DNA of 5,671 nt, taken from positions 1 through 5,671 of the forward strand of contig CAYMGX010000199.1 of NCBI GenBank assembly GCA_964390065.1, read 5' to 3'. The stretch comes from JAAZBG01 sp964390065. GTDB taxonomy: Bacteria; Fibrobacterota; Chitinivibrionia; Chitinivibrionales; Chitinispirillaceae. How positions within the stretch are numbered: the stretch's first letter is position 1; every line of letters starts with the position of its first letter. Under the pieces are notes generated by a model, which ran no database searches, had not been told where the DNA came from, and saw nothing but the letters and a program-made list of their open reading frames with translations. Positions 1 through 5,671 of the stretch are shown piece after piece. A program made the translations under genes and the position numbers.

Positions 1-43
1 AAATAGTAAACGGTGTTACAGTTTAAACAACTATTTTTTTACG

Positions 44-72
44 TTCGTTTAAAAAATGAGCGTTACGATAAT
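44..72 (+). promoter_or_regulatory. Weak candidate promoter ahead of the operon
   Basis: The hexamer GATAAT at 67-72 differs by one base from the sigma-70 -10 consensus. A poor -35-like TTCGTT sits at 44-49, 17 nt upstream. A start near 79 would leave a leader of roughly 65 nt before the first gene. The same region repeats GTTAC (15-19 and 62-66) and GTTTAAA (21-27 and 47-53), which could instead be contact sites for a regulator or for the ECF sigma factor encoded in the operon. No convincing bipartite ECF promoter was found, so this is only a guess at where transcription starts. Confidence 0.2.
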
Positions 73-130
73 ATTGCGGGTTGTATATGGATGGTGTGTA
101 AAGGTTGTCAGATATATCGTGAGCCATAAC

Positions 131-138
131 AGGAGGAG
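131..138 (+). promoter_or_regulatory. Strong Shine-Dalgarno site of the first gene
   Basis: AGGAGGAG lies 6 nt before the ATG at 145, a near-perfect ribosome binding site at good spacing. It decides the start of the first gene in favour of the long form, which includes the extra N-terminal hydrophobic segment, over a shorter internal start that would give a conventional lipoprotein. None of the downstream genes has a comparably strong site, so they probably depend on translational coupling. Confidence 0.75.
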
Positions 139-144
139 TAGAAA

Positions 145-690
145 ATGGAGCTTGAACGGAAAATTATTGCTGGATTCCTGATGTGCGGGGTTGTTGCTGT
201 TTTTGTTGTTGTCTCTGTTTTAGTGAAACTTACGGGCAGAAATCCCTTTTTTGTAAAGAAAAAACTTGCAGTAGGGGCGCTGCTTCTATCATTATCCGCA
301 ATTATGTCGGGTTGTAAAGGTACAGGTCCGGGTGACATTGTATCGTGTTATGTACTACCATTAGAGGAACGCGTAACAATCGATGGAATCAGGAATGGTC
401 AGATTGTTCTTAATCGAAAAGTAACTGATACGCTGCACTGTGTCATCACAGATCCGGTATACAGTCATTATTCGGTAATGATTCTGGACTCAATAAATAC
501 TGTCGTTAAAAAAGAGACGGTATTTTCCGATACAGCAAGCTGGGTGGGTGATATGATCAAATTTCCTGTTGTTTGTGATAATGGAATTAAGCAAGGCACC
601 TATTCGCTACGGTTATTTAATCATGTTGCCGACTCTGTGAAAAGTGTGGATGACTATCGCCATATATATACCCTGAAAATTGTTGATTGA
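145..690 (+). CDS. Two-hydrophobic-segment membrane protein / putative lipoprotein next to a radical SAM gene
   Basis: I do not recognise this family by name. The 181-residue product has a first hydrophobic segment at about 8-28, then a short loop rich in Lys/Arg (28-40, including KKK at 38-40), then a second hydrophobic segment (41-55) ending in a lipobox-like MSGC with Cys57. The rest (58-181) is soluble, probably beta-rich and Ig-like, with Cys68, Cys99 and Cys144, a WVGDM motif near 133 and a 'GTYSLRLFNH' strand near 151. By the positive-inside rule the loop should be cytoplasmic and the C-terminal domain periplasmic, either as a hairpin anchor or, if signal peptidase II cuts before Cys57, as a lipoprotein. 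The strong ribosome binding site supports the ATG at 145; a GTG at residue 27 would give an ordinary lipoprotein signal. The gene ends 1 nt before the radical SAM gene, so it may be that enzyme's substrate or partner (inference). Confidence 0.85.
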   Translation: MELERKIIAGFLMCGVVAVFVVVSVLVKLTGRNPFFVKKKLAVGALLLSLSAIMSGCKGTGPGDIVSCYVLPLEERVTIDGIRNGQIVLNRKVTDTLHCVITDPVYSHYSVMILDSINTVVKKETVFSDTASWVGDMIKFPVVCDNGIKQGTYSLRLFNHVADSVKSVDDYRHIYTLKIVD

Positions 691-691
691 C

Positions 692-1720
692 ATGAGACAG
701 AAAATTACTATACGTCACATTATTTATGAAGTAACACAGGAATGTAATCTGTCATGTCTGTACTGCTACAATTATTGGCGCAGGGAGAACGAACAGGTTC
801 GGATTTCGCATTTCAGGGATAATAAACGGACAATACATCAACTCCTCAAAGCAATAGATTTTGATCATATTACATTTACAGGTGGAGAACCATTCTGTGC
901 GGATGGACTCCCTGAACTGATTCTTGATTGCAGACTGAAAGGAAAATCGGTCAATGTTATTTCCAACGGTACAAAAGGATCTGTTGAGGAGTATGCAACA
1001 CTGAAAAAGTTGGGAGTAGGGCTGCTTGAGTTTCCGTTACACTCAGAACGTGCCTCTGTTCATGATACGATGACTGCTGTACCTGGAAGCTTTGAAAATG
1101 TTGTGGAATCGATCCGTAGTTGCATACGCTCAGGTTTGGAAGTATGTACTGTTGTCGTTTTGACAAAAGTAAATATTGAGAATCTTCATGCTACACTCGC
1201 ATTTGCGCAATCGATTGGTGTACATCGTATCATGCTTGCAAGGTTTAATATCGGTGGCCGGGGAATAGCGAATGTTAACCATCTGATGCCATCAAATGAA
1301 CAATTGAAAGCTGCATTTACTGTTGCACATGAGTATTTGAAAAAAAATTCATTACATATTTCCGCAAATGTCTGCCTTCCTGAATGTATCATACGTCCTG
1401 AAGATTATCCTGCTATGTATATTTCAAGGTGTTCTTCTGATGTCAATCGAAGGCCGATAACGGTAAATTCATTTGGTGATATCCGGATGTGTAATCATTC
1501 ACCAGTAACGATGGGATCTGTCTGGGATTCATCCATAAATAGTATTGTAAATTCACAGTATTTGGAACAGTGGCATCATCGTCCTGATTACTGTAGTAAC
1601 TGTACACGCTGGGATACTTGCGGCGGCGGCTGCCGCGCGGCATCAGAGCAGTTGGGTTATTCACTCTGTCAGGTTGACCCGATTGTTACAGCGATGAATA
1701 CTGTATTGAAATATGGATAA
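692..1720 (+). CDS. Radical SAM/SPASM domain protein, probable peptide or protein maturase
   Basis: The 342-residue product binds the radical-SAM [4Fe-4S] cluster through CNLSCLYC (Cys18, Cys22, Cys25) and has the SAM-contacting FTGGEPF motif at 62-68. The core runs to about 230. A C-terminal SPASM domain carries the full seven-cysteine pattern: Cys247, then G-x4-C (Cys267), then C-x2-C-x5-C-x3-C (301, 304, 310, 314), then Cys326. This predicts two auxiliary Fe-S clusters, as in enzymes that modify ribosomal peptides or proteins such as anaerobic sulfatase-maturating enzymes and PqqE. An extra pair, Cys228 and Cys232, lies just before SPASM. The ATG at 692 puts the cluster motif at the usual distance from the N-terminus; a TTG at 680 would add four residues and overlap the previous gene. 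No RiPP recognition element, PqqD-like protein or obvious short precursor is nearby, so the substrate is unknown. The protein is cytoplasmic, and its neighbours make an envelope protein a possible target (inference). Confidence 0.93.
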   Translation: MRQKITIRHIIYEVTQECNLSCLYCYNYWRRENEQVRISHFRDNKRTIHQLLKAIDFDHITFTGGEPFCADGLPELILDCRLKGKSVNVISNGTKGSVEEYATLKKLGVGLLEFPLHSERASVHDTMTAVPGSFENVVESIRSCIRSGLEVCTVVVLTKVNIENLHATLAFAQSIGVHRIMLARFNIGGRGIANVNHLMPSNEQLKAAFTVAHEYLKKNSLHISANVCLPECIIRPEDYPAMYISRCSSDVNRRPITVNSFGDIRMCNHSPVTMGSVWDSSINSIVNSQYLEQWHHRPDYCSNCTRWDTCGGGCRAASEQLGYSLCQVDPIVTAMNTVLKYG

Positions 1721-1743
1721 TTATATGGTAATAGTAAAAACAT

Positions 1744-2220
1744 ATGGTTGAAGATTTATATAAAAAGTACGGGTACATAATTTTTGAACGCTGTTACAAT
1801 ATAGTACGGTGTGAACATGATGCGCATGATGCAACGCAGATTGTCTTTATGCGACTATTGGAAAAGTATGATACGCTTAAAGATAGAGAGCAGATTATAC
1901 CCTGGATATTTGTAACTGCCCGTAACTGTTGTTTCAATATGCTGCGGGATAACAAAAAATTTATCGGGGCCGAATGCAGTGATGAGATCGGGATAAGTGA
2001 CAGAATCGATGAAAAAATTAACGCACGTCAATTGATAAGCTTACTGTTTAAGAATTTTGACAGGAATGTCAAGGACGCAGTGTTGTATACCTATGTAGAG
2101 CAGCTTGAACAAAAGGATATTCAGAAAATAACAGGTCAATCGCCTGCTACAATACGGCGTAACCTGAAAAAGTTCAAGGATTATCTACCATCAATTAAGA
2201 AACGATTGGGTTTGGTATGA
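1744..2220 (+). CDS. ECF-type RNA polymerase sigma-70 factor
   Basis: The 158-residue product is slightly short for an ECF sigma factor but looks complete. Region 2 covers about 1-70: HDAHDATQIVFMRLLE (25-40) matches the core-binding helix 2.2, and PWIFVTARNCCFNMLRDNKK (53-72) matches the promoter-melting and -10-binding helices. A variable linker follows. Region 4 lies at about 95-150, with a helix-turn-helix around KDIQKITGQSPATIRRNLKK (124-143) that should read the -35 element. An in-frame TAG at 1732 leaves ATG 1744 as the only sensible start, although no clear Shine-Dalgarno sequence precedes it. The gap to the radical SAM gene is 23 nt, and the stop overlaps the start of the anti-sigma gene. 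It probably directs transcription of this operon and perhaps other targets, and is held inactive by the next gene's product (inference from the family). Confidence 0.9.
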   Translation: MVEDLYKKYGYIIFERCYNIVRCEHDAHDATQIVFMRLLEKYDTLKDREQIIPWIFVTARNCCFNMLRDNKKFIGAECSDEIGISDRIDEKINARQLISLLFKNFDRNVKDAVLYTYVEQLEQKDIQKITGQSPATIRRNLKKFKDYLPSIKKRLGLV

Positions 2221-2951
2221 GTGAGCAATGTGTAAGTAAACTGGAACTTATGGCATATTTTTCCGGTGATATAAATGAAGTACGCCGTCATGAAATCGCT
2301 TTGCATACTGAACAATGCAGCGAATGCTCTTCAAGTCTTGAATCATTATCACTGAAACAGCAGCAGTTCCTTGAAAAATATCCCATACCAAAGGTTGACA
2401 ACAAAAAAACGGTGTCATTGCGAATAAATACACGATTCTTTGCGATTGCAGCATCGCTGCTTCTGGCAGTAACCGCAGTACTGTATGTACAAATGAATAA
2501 TGGTATACATGAACGGATAAAGGGAACAGAAAAAATAGAGATGTTTGTGCTGAGTGATAAAAACACTGTAGAAAAGCGGATATCAACAGTGTATTATCCG
2601 GGTGAACGCATTCAGTTTTCGTACAGCAGTTCGGGTGAGAAATATTTGATGCTGATGAGTATGGATGAGGCCGGGAAGACTTTTGTTTATTTTCCATCAG
2701 GTGATTCCGTTGCGATGCTGTTAAAAAAGGGGGCTGGAGTACCATTGTCACGAAGCATTGAGCTTGACAATTATATCGGTTTGGAAGTATATATGGCAGT
2801 GTTTTCGGATAACAGATTTATAATTAATGATGTAGTTTCCGGAATGAAAACGGCATTATATCGAGCCGGCAGCCTTGAGCGAATGAGCAAAACTCTTAGC
2901 GGCTATTCCATCGAAAGTTTCTTAATCGAGAAACGTCAGAGACCACAATGA
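2217..2951 (+). CDS. Membrane-spanning zinc-finger anti-sigma factor with a DUF4384-like outer domain
   Basis: The 244-residue product starts inside the sigma gene (ATGA overlap), the usual layout of a sigma/anti-sigma pair. The N-terminal 45 residues match the zf-HC2/ZAS fold: Cys5, an LMAYFSGDI helix, then H-x3-C-x2-C (His30, Cys34, Cys37), expected to bind zinc and hold the sigma factor in the cytoplasm. One membrane segment lies at about 73-92. The outer part (about 103-215) resembles DUF4384: the strand order YYPGERIQFSY, then 'KYLMLMSMDEAGKTFVYFPS', then a 'GLEVYMAVFS' strand match the pattern of 'pG..l.....s...gYl.l...d..G....lfPn' and a late 'G.E...a..s' strand. In other bacteria DUF4384 often occurs with caspase-fold proteins, and here the caspase-like gene follows with another 4-nt overlap. 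The outer domain probably senses or binds an envelope partner. The zinc-finger call is firmer than the DUF4384 call. Confidence 0.85.
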   Translation: MSEQCVSKLELMAYFSGDINEVRRHEIALHTEQCSECSSSLESLSLKQQQFLEKYPIPKVDNKKTVSLRINTRFFAIAASLLLAVTAVLYVQMNNGIHERIKGTEKIEMFVLSDKNTVEKRISTVYYPGERIQFSYSSSGEKYLMLMSMDEAGKTFVYFPSGDSVAMLLKKGAGVPLSRSIELDNYIGLEVYMAVFSDNRFIINDVVSGMKTALYRAGSLERMSKTLSGYSIESFLIEKRQRPQ

Positions 2952-4645
2952 TTCTAAGGGCACTTGTAATCATAATAATTCTTACAGCATCTGTTCATGC
3001 GGCACGTTATGCTGTACTGGCTGGTAACAGTAATGGAGGTCCCGGGTTTACTGCATTAAAGTATGTAAGGAAAGATCTTGAATCGGTAAAATTGATACTT
3101 ATCGATCATTGCAGTTTCAGTAGTGAAAATATTCTGGTACTATATAATAAAACACAGCGTGAAATTGATAACGGGATTGATAGTATACAGTCAAAATTAC
3201 AAGCAGACTCAAATGATCTGTTTCTCTTCTATTACTCCGGCCATGCAGACGCTCAATCACTTAAGCTTGTCAAATCAGAATTCCCGCTCCAGCGATTCAG
3301 GGAACGCTTTGCATCAATGGATGCAAATATCAGAATCGGTATCTTTGATGCTTGTCAGAGTGGTAGTTTTACCAGGCTTAAAGGGGGGCAGCTTGCAGAG
3401 CCGTTTCTTGTTGATAATAATGAACGGATTGAAGGGCAGGTGATTCTTAGCTCAAGTTCGTCAACCGAAAACGCTCAGGAATCGGATCTGTTCGGATCAT
3501 CAGTTTTTACATTCCACCTTGTCAATGCGTTGCGTGGTAGTGCAGATTTGTCTGCTGATGGACGCGTGACTCTTGCTGAAGCGTATCAGTATACCTATAA
3601 TCATACCGTTTCAAGCACTGCGGCATCATGGGGTGGGGTACAGCATCCAGGGTATCAGTTTCGTTTACAGGGTGAAAGCGATATCGTGCTTGCCGATTTG
3701 AATTCTAAACAGAACGGGCTTGTTATTGATTCAGATATAAACGGAAAAGTGACTATTGCTGACATGAATAGCGTAATCGTTGCTGATTTTGTAAAAGAAC
3801 CCGGTAAAAAGGTAATTATTGCACTTCGTAAAGGGCGATATAAGGTTTACAATACGTATGAGAATAAAAATTATCTTGTAAATGCTGTTGTAGACACTAC
3901 GATTACAACGGTTGAAAAAAGCGACTTTAGAAGTGTACGATCAGTTCAGTCTTTTGCCAAAGGAAATACAGGGGTAAATGGTTTTGTGCATTTTCAAATT
4001 GATAATGGTTTTATGCTTCTAAGTTTTGATGAAATCGCAGATAAAATGGAAAATGACTTTTCATCATTTGCACGATTTAACATGAGACCATCATTTACAC
4101 TGCCATCAGTACAATATGTACCGGCGTTACATGCTCATTTTTTTCCGGGGCGTAAGTATTCCCTGCGAACCGGATTGAAAATGATTGATATAAAAGAATA
4201 TCGGATTTTTTCAGGAGCAGGTTCAAACGGTATAGACTCCTCACAAAGGAACTTTAAACTGGCTTCCAATACAAATCTAAGAGTTATTTTCAGTGAACTG
4301 GTCTGCAGATATACTGCACGGACAATACTTGACGGATTATATGGAGAGTTCGGATTTCAATTGAATTATGCTAAGCATTCTGTAAAAACATCGTTTGATG
4401 ATTCTCTTTATTTTGTCTCTTCGCATGGTAGTATGATAAATAAAGGGTTTGTAGTATTGCCGGTAGTATATGCAGGTTACGAACGCAGGGTGTTTGGATT
4501 TCTGAATATAGGAATTGCTGCCGGATACCGTATTCAGACACAACCATCACACCTTTACAATATGGGATATAATAACGGCAGGTCACCATTCAGATACGAT
4601 TTCAGAGGATTTAGCGGATCTCTGATACTTTCAATTAAACCATAA
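2948..4645 (+). CDS. Exported caspase-family (peptidase C14-like) protein with a C-terminal barrel-like region
   Basis: The 565-residue product opens with a signal peptide (hydrophobic 4-14, cleavage probably after AXA-like VHA at 16-18). Residues 19-250 form a caspase/metacaspase fold: a YAVLAGNSNG first strand, a catalytic His in FYYSGHAD (His99), a catalytic Cys in IGIFDACQSGSF (Cys136), an ILSSSSSTENAQES strand (166-179) and a closing DGRVTLAEAYQYTYN helix followed by QHPGYQF. The catalytic dyad is intact, so it may be an active cysteine peptidase; bacterial members often cut after Arg or Lys. Residues 255-325 look like a small beta domain of the PEGA or carbohydrate-regulatory type. Residues 345-565 are rich in alternating hydrophobic/Tyr/Arg strands typical of an outer-membrane beta-barrel or barrel-like domain, ending SGSLILSIKP without the classic terminal Phe. 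The start overlaps the anti-sigma gene by 4 nt, which implies coupled translation and a functional link. The barrel assignment is by strand pattern only. Confidence 0.88.
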   Translation: MILRALVIIIILTASVHAARYAVLAGNSNGGPGFTALKYVRKDLESVKLILIDHCSFSSENILVLYNKTQREIDNGIDSIQSKLQADSNDLFLFYYSGHADAQSLKLVKSEFPLQRFRERFASMDANIRIGIFDACQSGSFTRLKGGQLAEPFLVDNNERIEGQVILSSSSSTENAQESDLFGSSVFTFHLVNALRGSADLSADGRVTLAEAYQYTYNHTVSSTAASWGGVQHPGYQFRLQGESDIVLADLNSKQNGLVIDSDINGKVTIADMNSVIVADFVKEPGKKVIIALRKGRYKVYNTYENKNYLVNAVVDTTITTVEKSDFRSVRSVQSFAKGNTGVNGFVHFQIDNGFMLLSFDEIADKMENDFSSFARFNMRPSFTLPSVQYVPALHAHFFPGRKYSLRTGLKMIDIKEYRIFSGAGSNGIDSSQRNFKLASNTNLRVIFSELVCRYTARTILDGLYGEFGFQLNYAKHSVKTSFDDSLYFVSSHGSMINKGFVVLPVVYAGYERRVFGFLNIGIAAGYRIQTQPSHLYNMGYNNGRSPFRYDFRGFSGSLILSIKP

Positions 4646-4658
4646 AAAGTGAAATGCA

Positions 4659-5387
4659 ATGAGATTGATAATTGAAATTGGACTGATTCTGAGTGTTATA
4701 ATAATATACGGTTGCAGCAATGTACCGGGCATGGCAGCCGGGAGTCTGGATATCCCGTATCCAAAAACCAATGGTATTATTCCTCTCGCATTTGAAAATC
4801 ACTGGGTGTATACTCATACATCATTTGATTCGACAGGAAACCGGTCAGGTGAACAATATAAGTTGTTATTGTCTATTGGTAAAGTTTATCGACGGGTAGG
4901 TGATACGTTACTGTTGTGTGACCCTTTTATACGCGATACAATGGATTCTTACTATTATGAGTATAAATATGATGCACAGGATACTGGTCTTCTGATAATG
5001 AACAGAACGACAGGGAATACAACGCGAGGCACATTCATTCATGGAAAATATACCAGAAAGCAGCGGATGTTATTCAAGGAACCGGTACTATGGCTAAAAT
5101 ACCCCGCTGATAGTGGTGACAAATGGACTGTTACACTTGAAAACGACAATGATACTCAACAGATTCAGGTTATGTCTACATCAACCACCTGTTATTATGT
5201 CAATAATAAACAATCTGTAACACCATTAGCATTTAGAGATGGGTGTTATCTTTACAAAGTAGAAGAGGGTGTTCGGACAACCTGGCTTTATTATCATGAG
5301 ACTATCGGAATGCTTGCGTTTCTTGAGTATGAAAAGGGCGTGTTACGAAGAAATGGATTACTGAATAGCATGTATGTTGCCAATTGA
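4659..5387 (+). CDS. Putative lipoprotein of unknown function
   Basis: The 242-residue product begins with a hydrophobic signal (3-16) and a lipobox ending IYGC (Cys19), so it should be cut by signal peptidase II and lipid-anchored facing the periplasm. Ser20 at position +2 is compatible with outer-membrane sorting. The mature part is beta-rich and high in Tyr and Thr. It contains 'IPLAFENHWVYTHTSFDSTG' (41-60), which resembles the 'PL..G..W.Y' opening of uncharacterised lipoproteins common in Fibrobacterota-like and deltaproteobacterial genomes, plus a 'YPADSGDKWTV' repeat of that theme at 148-158 and a 'YYHETIGMLAFLEY' segment near 211. I do not recognise a catalytic motif. It starts 13 nt after the caspase-like gene with no strong ribosome binding site and is probably the last gene of the operon. 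It may be an outer-membrane partner of the caspase/barrel protein (inference). Confidence 0.82.
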   Translation: MRLIIEIGLILSVIIIYGCSNVPGMAAGSLDIPYPKTNGIIPLAFENHWVYTHTSFDSTGNRSGEQYKLLLSIGKVYRRVGDTLLLCDPFIRDTMDSYYYEYKYDAQDTGLLIMNRTTGNTTRGTFIHGKYTRKQRMLFKEPVLWLKYPADSGDKWTVTLENDNDTQQIQVMSTSTTCYYVNNKQSVTPLAFRDGCYLYKVEEGVRTTWLYYHETIGMLAFLEYEKGVLRRNGLLNSMYVAN

Positions 5388-5411
5388 ACAATGCATGGCA
5401 GGTGATCGTTT

Positions 5412-5436
5412 ACAATTAAAAATTTTAATGAATTGT
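5412..5436 (+). terminator. Possible AT-rich hairpin at the end of the operon
   Basis: ACAATT (5412-5417) is the inverse complement of AATTGT (5431-5436), and a second symmetry, ATTAAAA-A-TTTTAAT, spans 5415-5429. The pairing is almost all A-T and is followed by only a few Ts, so it would be a weak rho-independent terminator. It lies 25 nt after the last + strand stop, where transcription should end before the convergent gene. A larger imperfect pairing of CAGGTGATCG (5399-5408) with CGAATACCTG (5447-5456) could enclose it. Confidence 0.25.
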
Positions 5437-5438
5437 TT

Positions 5439-5474
5439 AAAAAAATCGAATACCTGTAATCAAGTTGACAGTAT
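5439..5474 (-). terminator. Putative rho-independent terminator of the convergent - strand gene
   Basis: Read on the - strand, ATACTGT (5474-5468) can pair with ACAGGTAT (5457-5450), giving seven base pairs with one bulged G around a 10-nt loop. Four nucleotides later comes a run of seven Ts (5445-5439). It begins 12 nt beyond the stop of the - strand gene, a typical position. The stem is short and interrupted, so efficiency may be modest. Confidence 0.45.
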
Positions 5475-5486
5475 CTGGTACCTCCC

Positions 5487-5671
5487 TTATTTTTTACTTG
5501 TTGTTTTTATTTTGTTAATACGTCTCCAAACTGTTGTTCTGTCAATGCCAAGTCGTCGTGCGATTTCGCTCTGGTTGCCTTTGCATTCAATAAATAGTGT
5601 ATTGAATTCTTCGTCAGTTATTTTCCGATGGAATGGAAAATAATCTTTTACTGATGATTGCGCCGCGTACG
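5487..5671 (-). CDS. C-terminal part of a Fis-type helix-turn-helix protein, probably a sigma-54-dependent regulator (partial)
   Basis: Only the last 61 residues are in the window; the gene continues past the right edge. The tail reads ...ITDEEFNTLFIECKGNQSEIARRLGIDRTTVWRRINKIK..., ending TSKK and a TAA at 5489-5487. 'GNQSEIARRLGIDRTTVWRR' is a clear HTH_8/Fis DNA-binding motif, the type found at the C-terminus of NtrC-like sigma-54 activators, where it binds enhancer sites; the preceding short helix (ITDEEFNTLFIEC) fits that fold. The AAA+ domain expected upstream cannot be seen, so a smaller Fis-like protein is also possible. The gene converges on the six-gene operon and is therefore not part of it, and nothing here shows that it regulates the operon. 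The + strand reading frame over the same bases is a shadow of this gene. Confidence 0.8.
   Translation of the reverse strand, partial: YAAQSSVKDYFPFHRKITDEEFNTLFIECKGNQSEIARRLGIDRTTVWRRINKIKTTSKK

Noticed and set aside
8..40. Small hairpin (AAAC/GTTT stem with a mismatch) followed by a T run, considered as a terminator of a gene to the left
   Set aside because: The stem is about six pairs with a mismatch, and the T run starts 9 nt after it; this is too weak to call, and no upstream gene end is visible.
680..691. TTG start for the radical SAM gene, four codons upstream of the ATG
   Set aside because: It would overlap the end of the previous gene and has no better ribosome binding site; the ATG at 692 already gives a normal N-terminus and spacing to the CxxxCxxC motif.
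1725..1751. A tiny ATG-initiated frame in the gap between the radical SAM and sigma genes, considered as a precursor or leader peptide
   Set aside because: It encodes only eight residues, has no ribosome binding site and lacks any RiPP-like feature.
2248..2751. A 167-codon open frame on the - strand inside the anti-sigma gene
   Set aside because: It lies opposite a well-supported gene, its translation has no recognisable domain, and it has no neighbour or start signal of its own.
5374..5643. An 89-codon + strand open frame after the last operon gene
   Set aside because: It covers the strongly recognisable Fis-type helix-turn-helix of the - strand gene and both hairpins between the genes; its own translation resembles nothing.
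1..5671. CRISPR arrays, insertion sequences, tRNA or rRNA genes
   Set aside because: No regularly spaced repeats, transposase motifs, terminal inverted repeats or RNA gene signatures were seen on either strand.

Overview
This window holds six tightly packed genes on the + strand (145-5387), probably one transcript. A convergent gene on the - strand enters from the right edge, and only its C-terminus (5487-5671) is visible. The DNA is moderately AT-rich. Two probable lipoproteins and a protein with a C-terminal beta-strand-rich, barrel-like region point to a Gram-negative, double-membrane bacterium. The mix of an ECF sigma factor, an anti-sigma factor with a DUF4384-like domain, a secreted caspase-like protein and 'PL...W.Y' lipoproteins fits a Fibrobacterota/Chitinispirillia-like or deltaproteobacterial-type lineage. 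That placement is an impression, not a proven assignment.

Layout: 1-144 is a leader with a strong Shine-Dalgarno sequence and only weak promoter candidates. Next come (1) a two-hydrophobic-segment membrane protein/lipoprotein (145-690), (2) a radical SAM/SPASM enzyme (692-1720), (3) a short ECF-type sigma factor (1744-2220), (4) a zinc-finger anti-sigma factor with one membrane span and a DUF4384-like outer domain (2217-2951), (5) an exported caspase-fold (peptidase C14-like) protein with a barrel-like C-terminus (2948-4645) and (6) a lipoprotein (4659-5387). Genes 3-4 and 4-5 overlap by 4 nt (ATGA), gene 1 to gene 2 is about 1 nt, and the other gaps are 23 and 13 nt. The convergent - strand gene ends in a Fis-type helix-turn-helix, as in sigma-54-dependent activators. 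A possible terminator for it lies between the converging genes.

Working model (inference): the sigma/anti-sigma pair senses a state of the cell envelope and controls this operon. The anti-sigma factor's outer domain, the caspase-like protein and the two lipoproteins would form the envelope part. The radical SAM/SPASM enzyme would modify a peptide or protein, possibly the product of gene 1 next to it. No short RiPP precursor, RiPP recognition element (PqqD-like) gene or transporter is visible, so the substrate is open. The combination of a SPASM maturase with an ECF/anti-sigma/caspase cassette is the most unusual aspect of the window.
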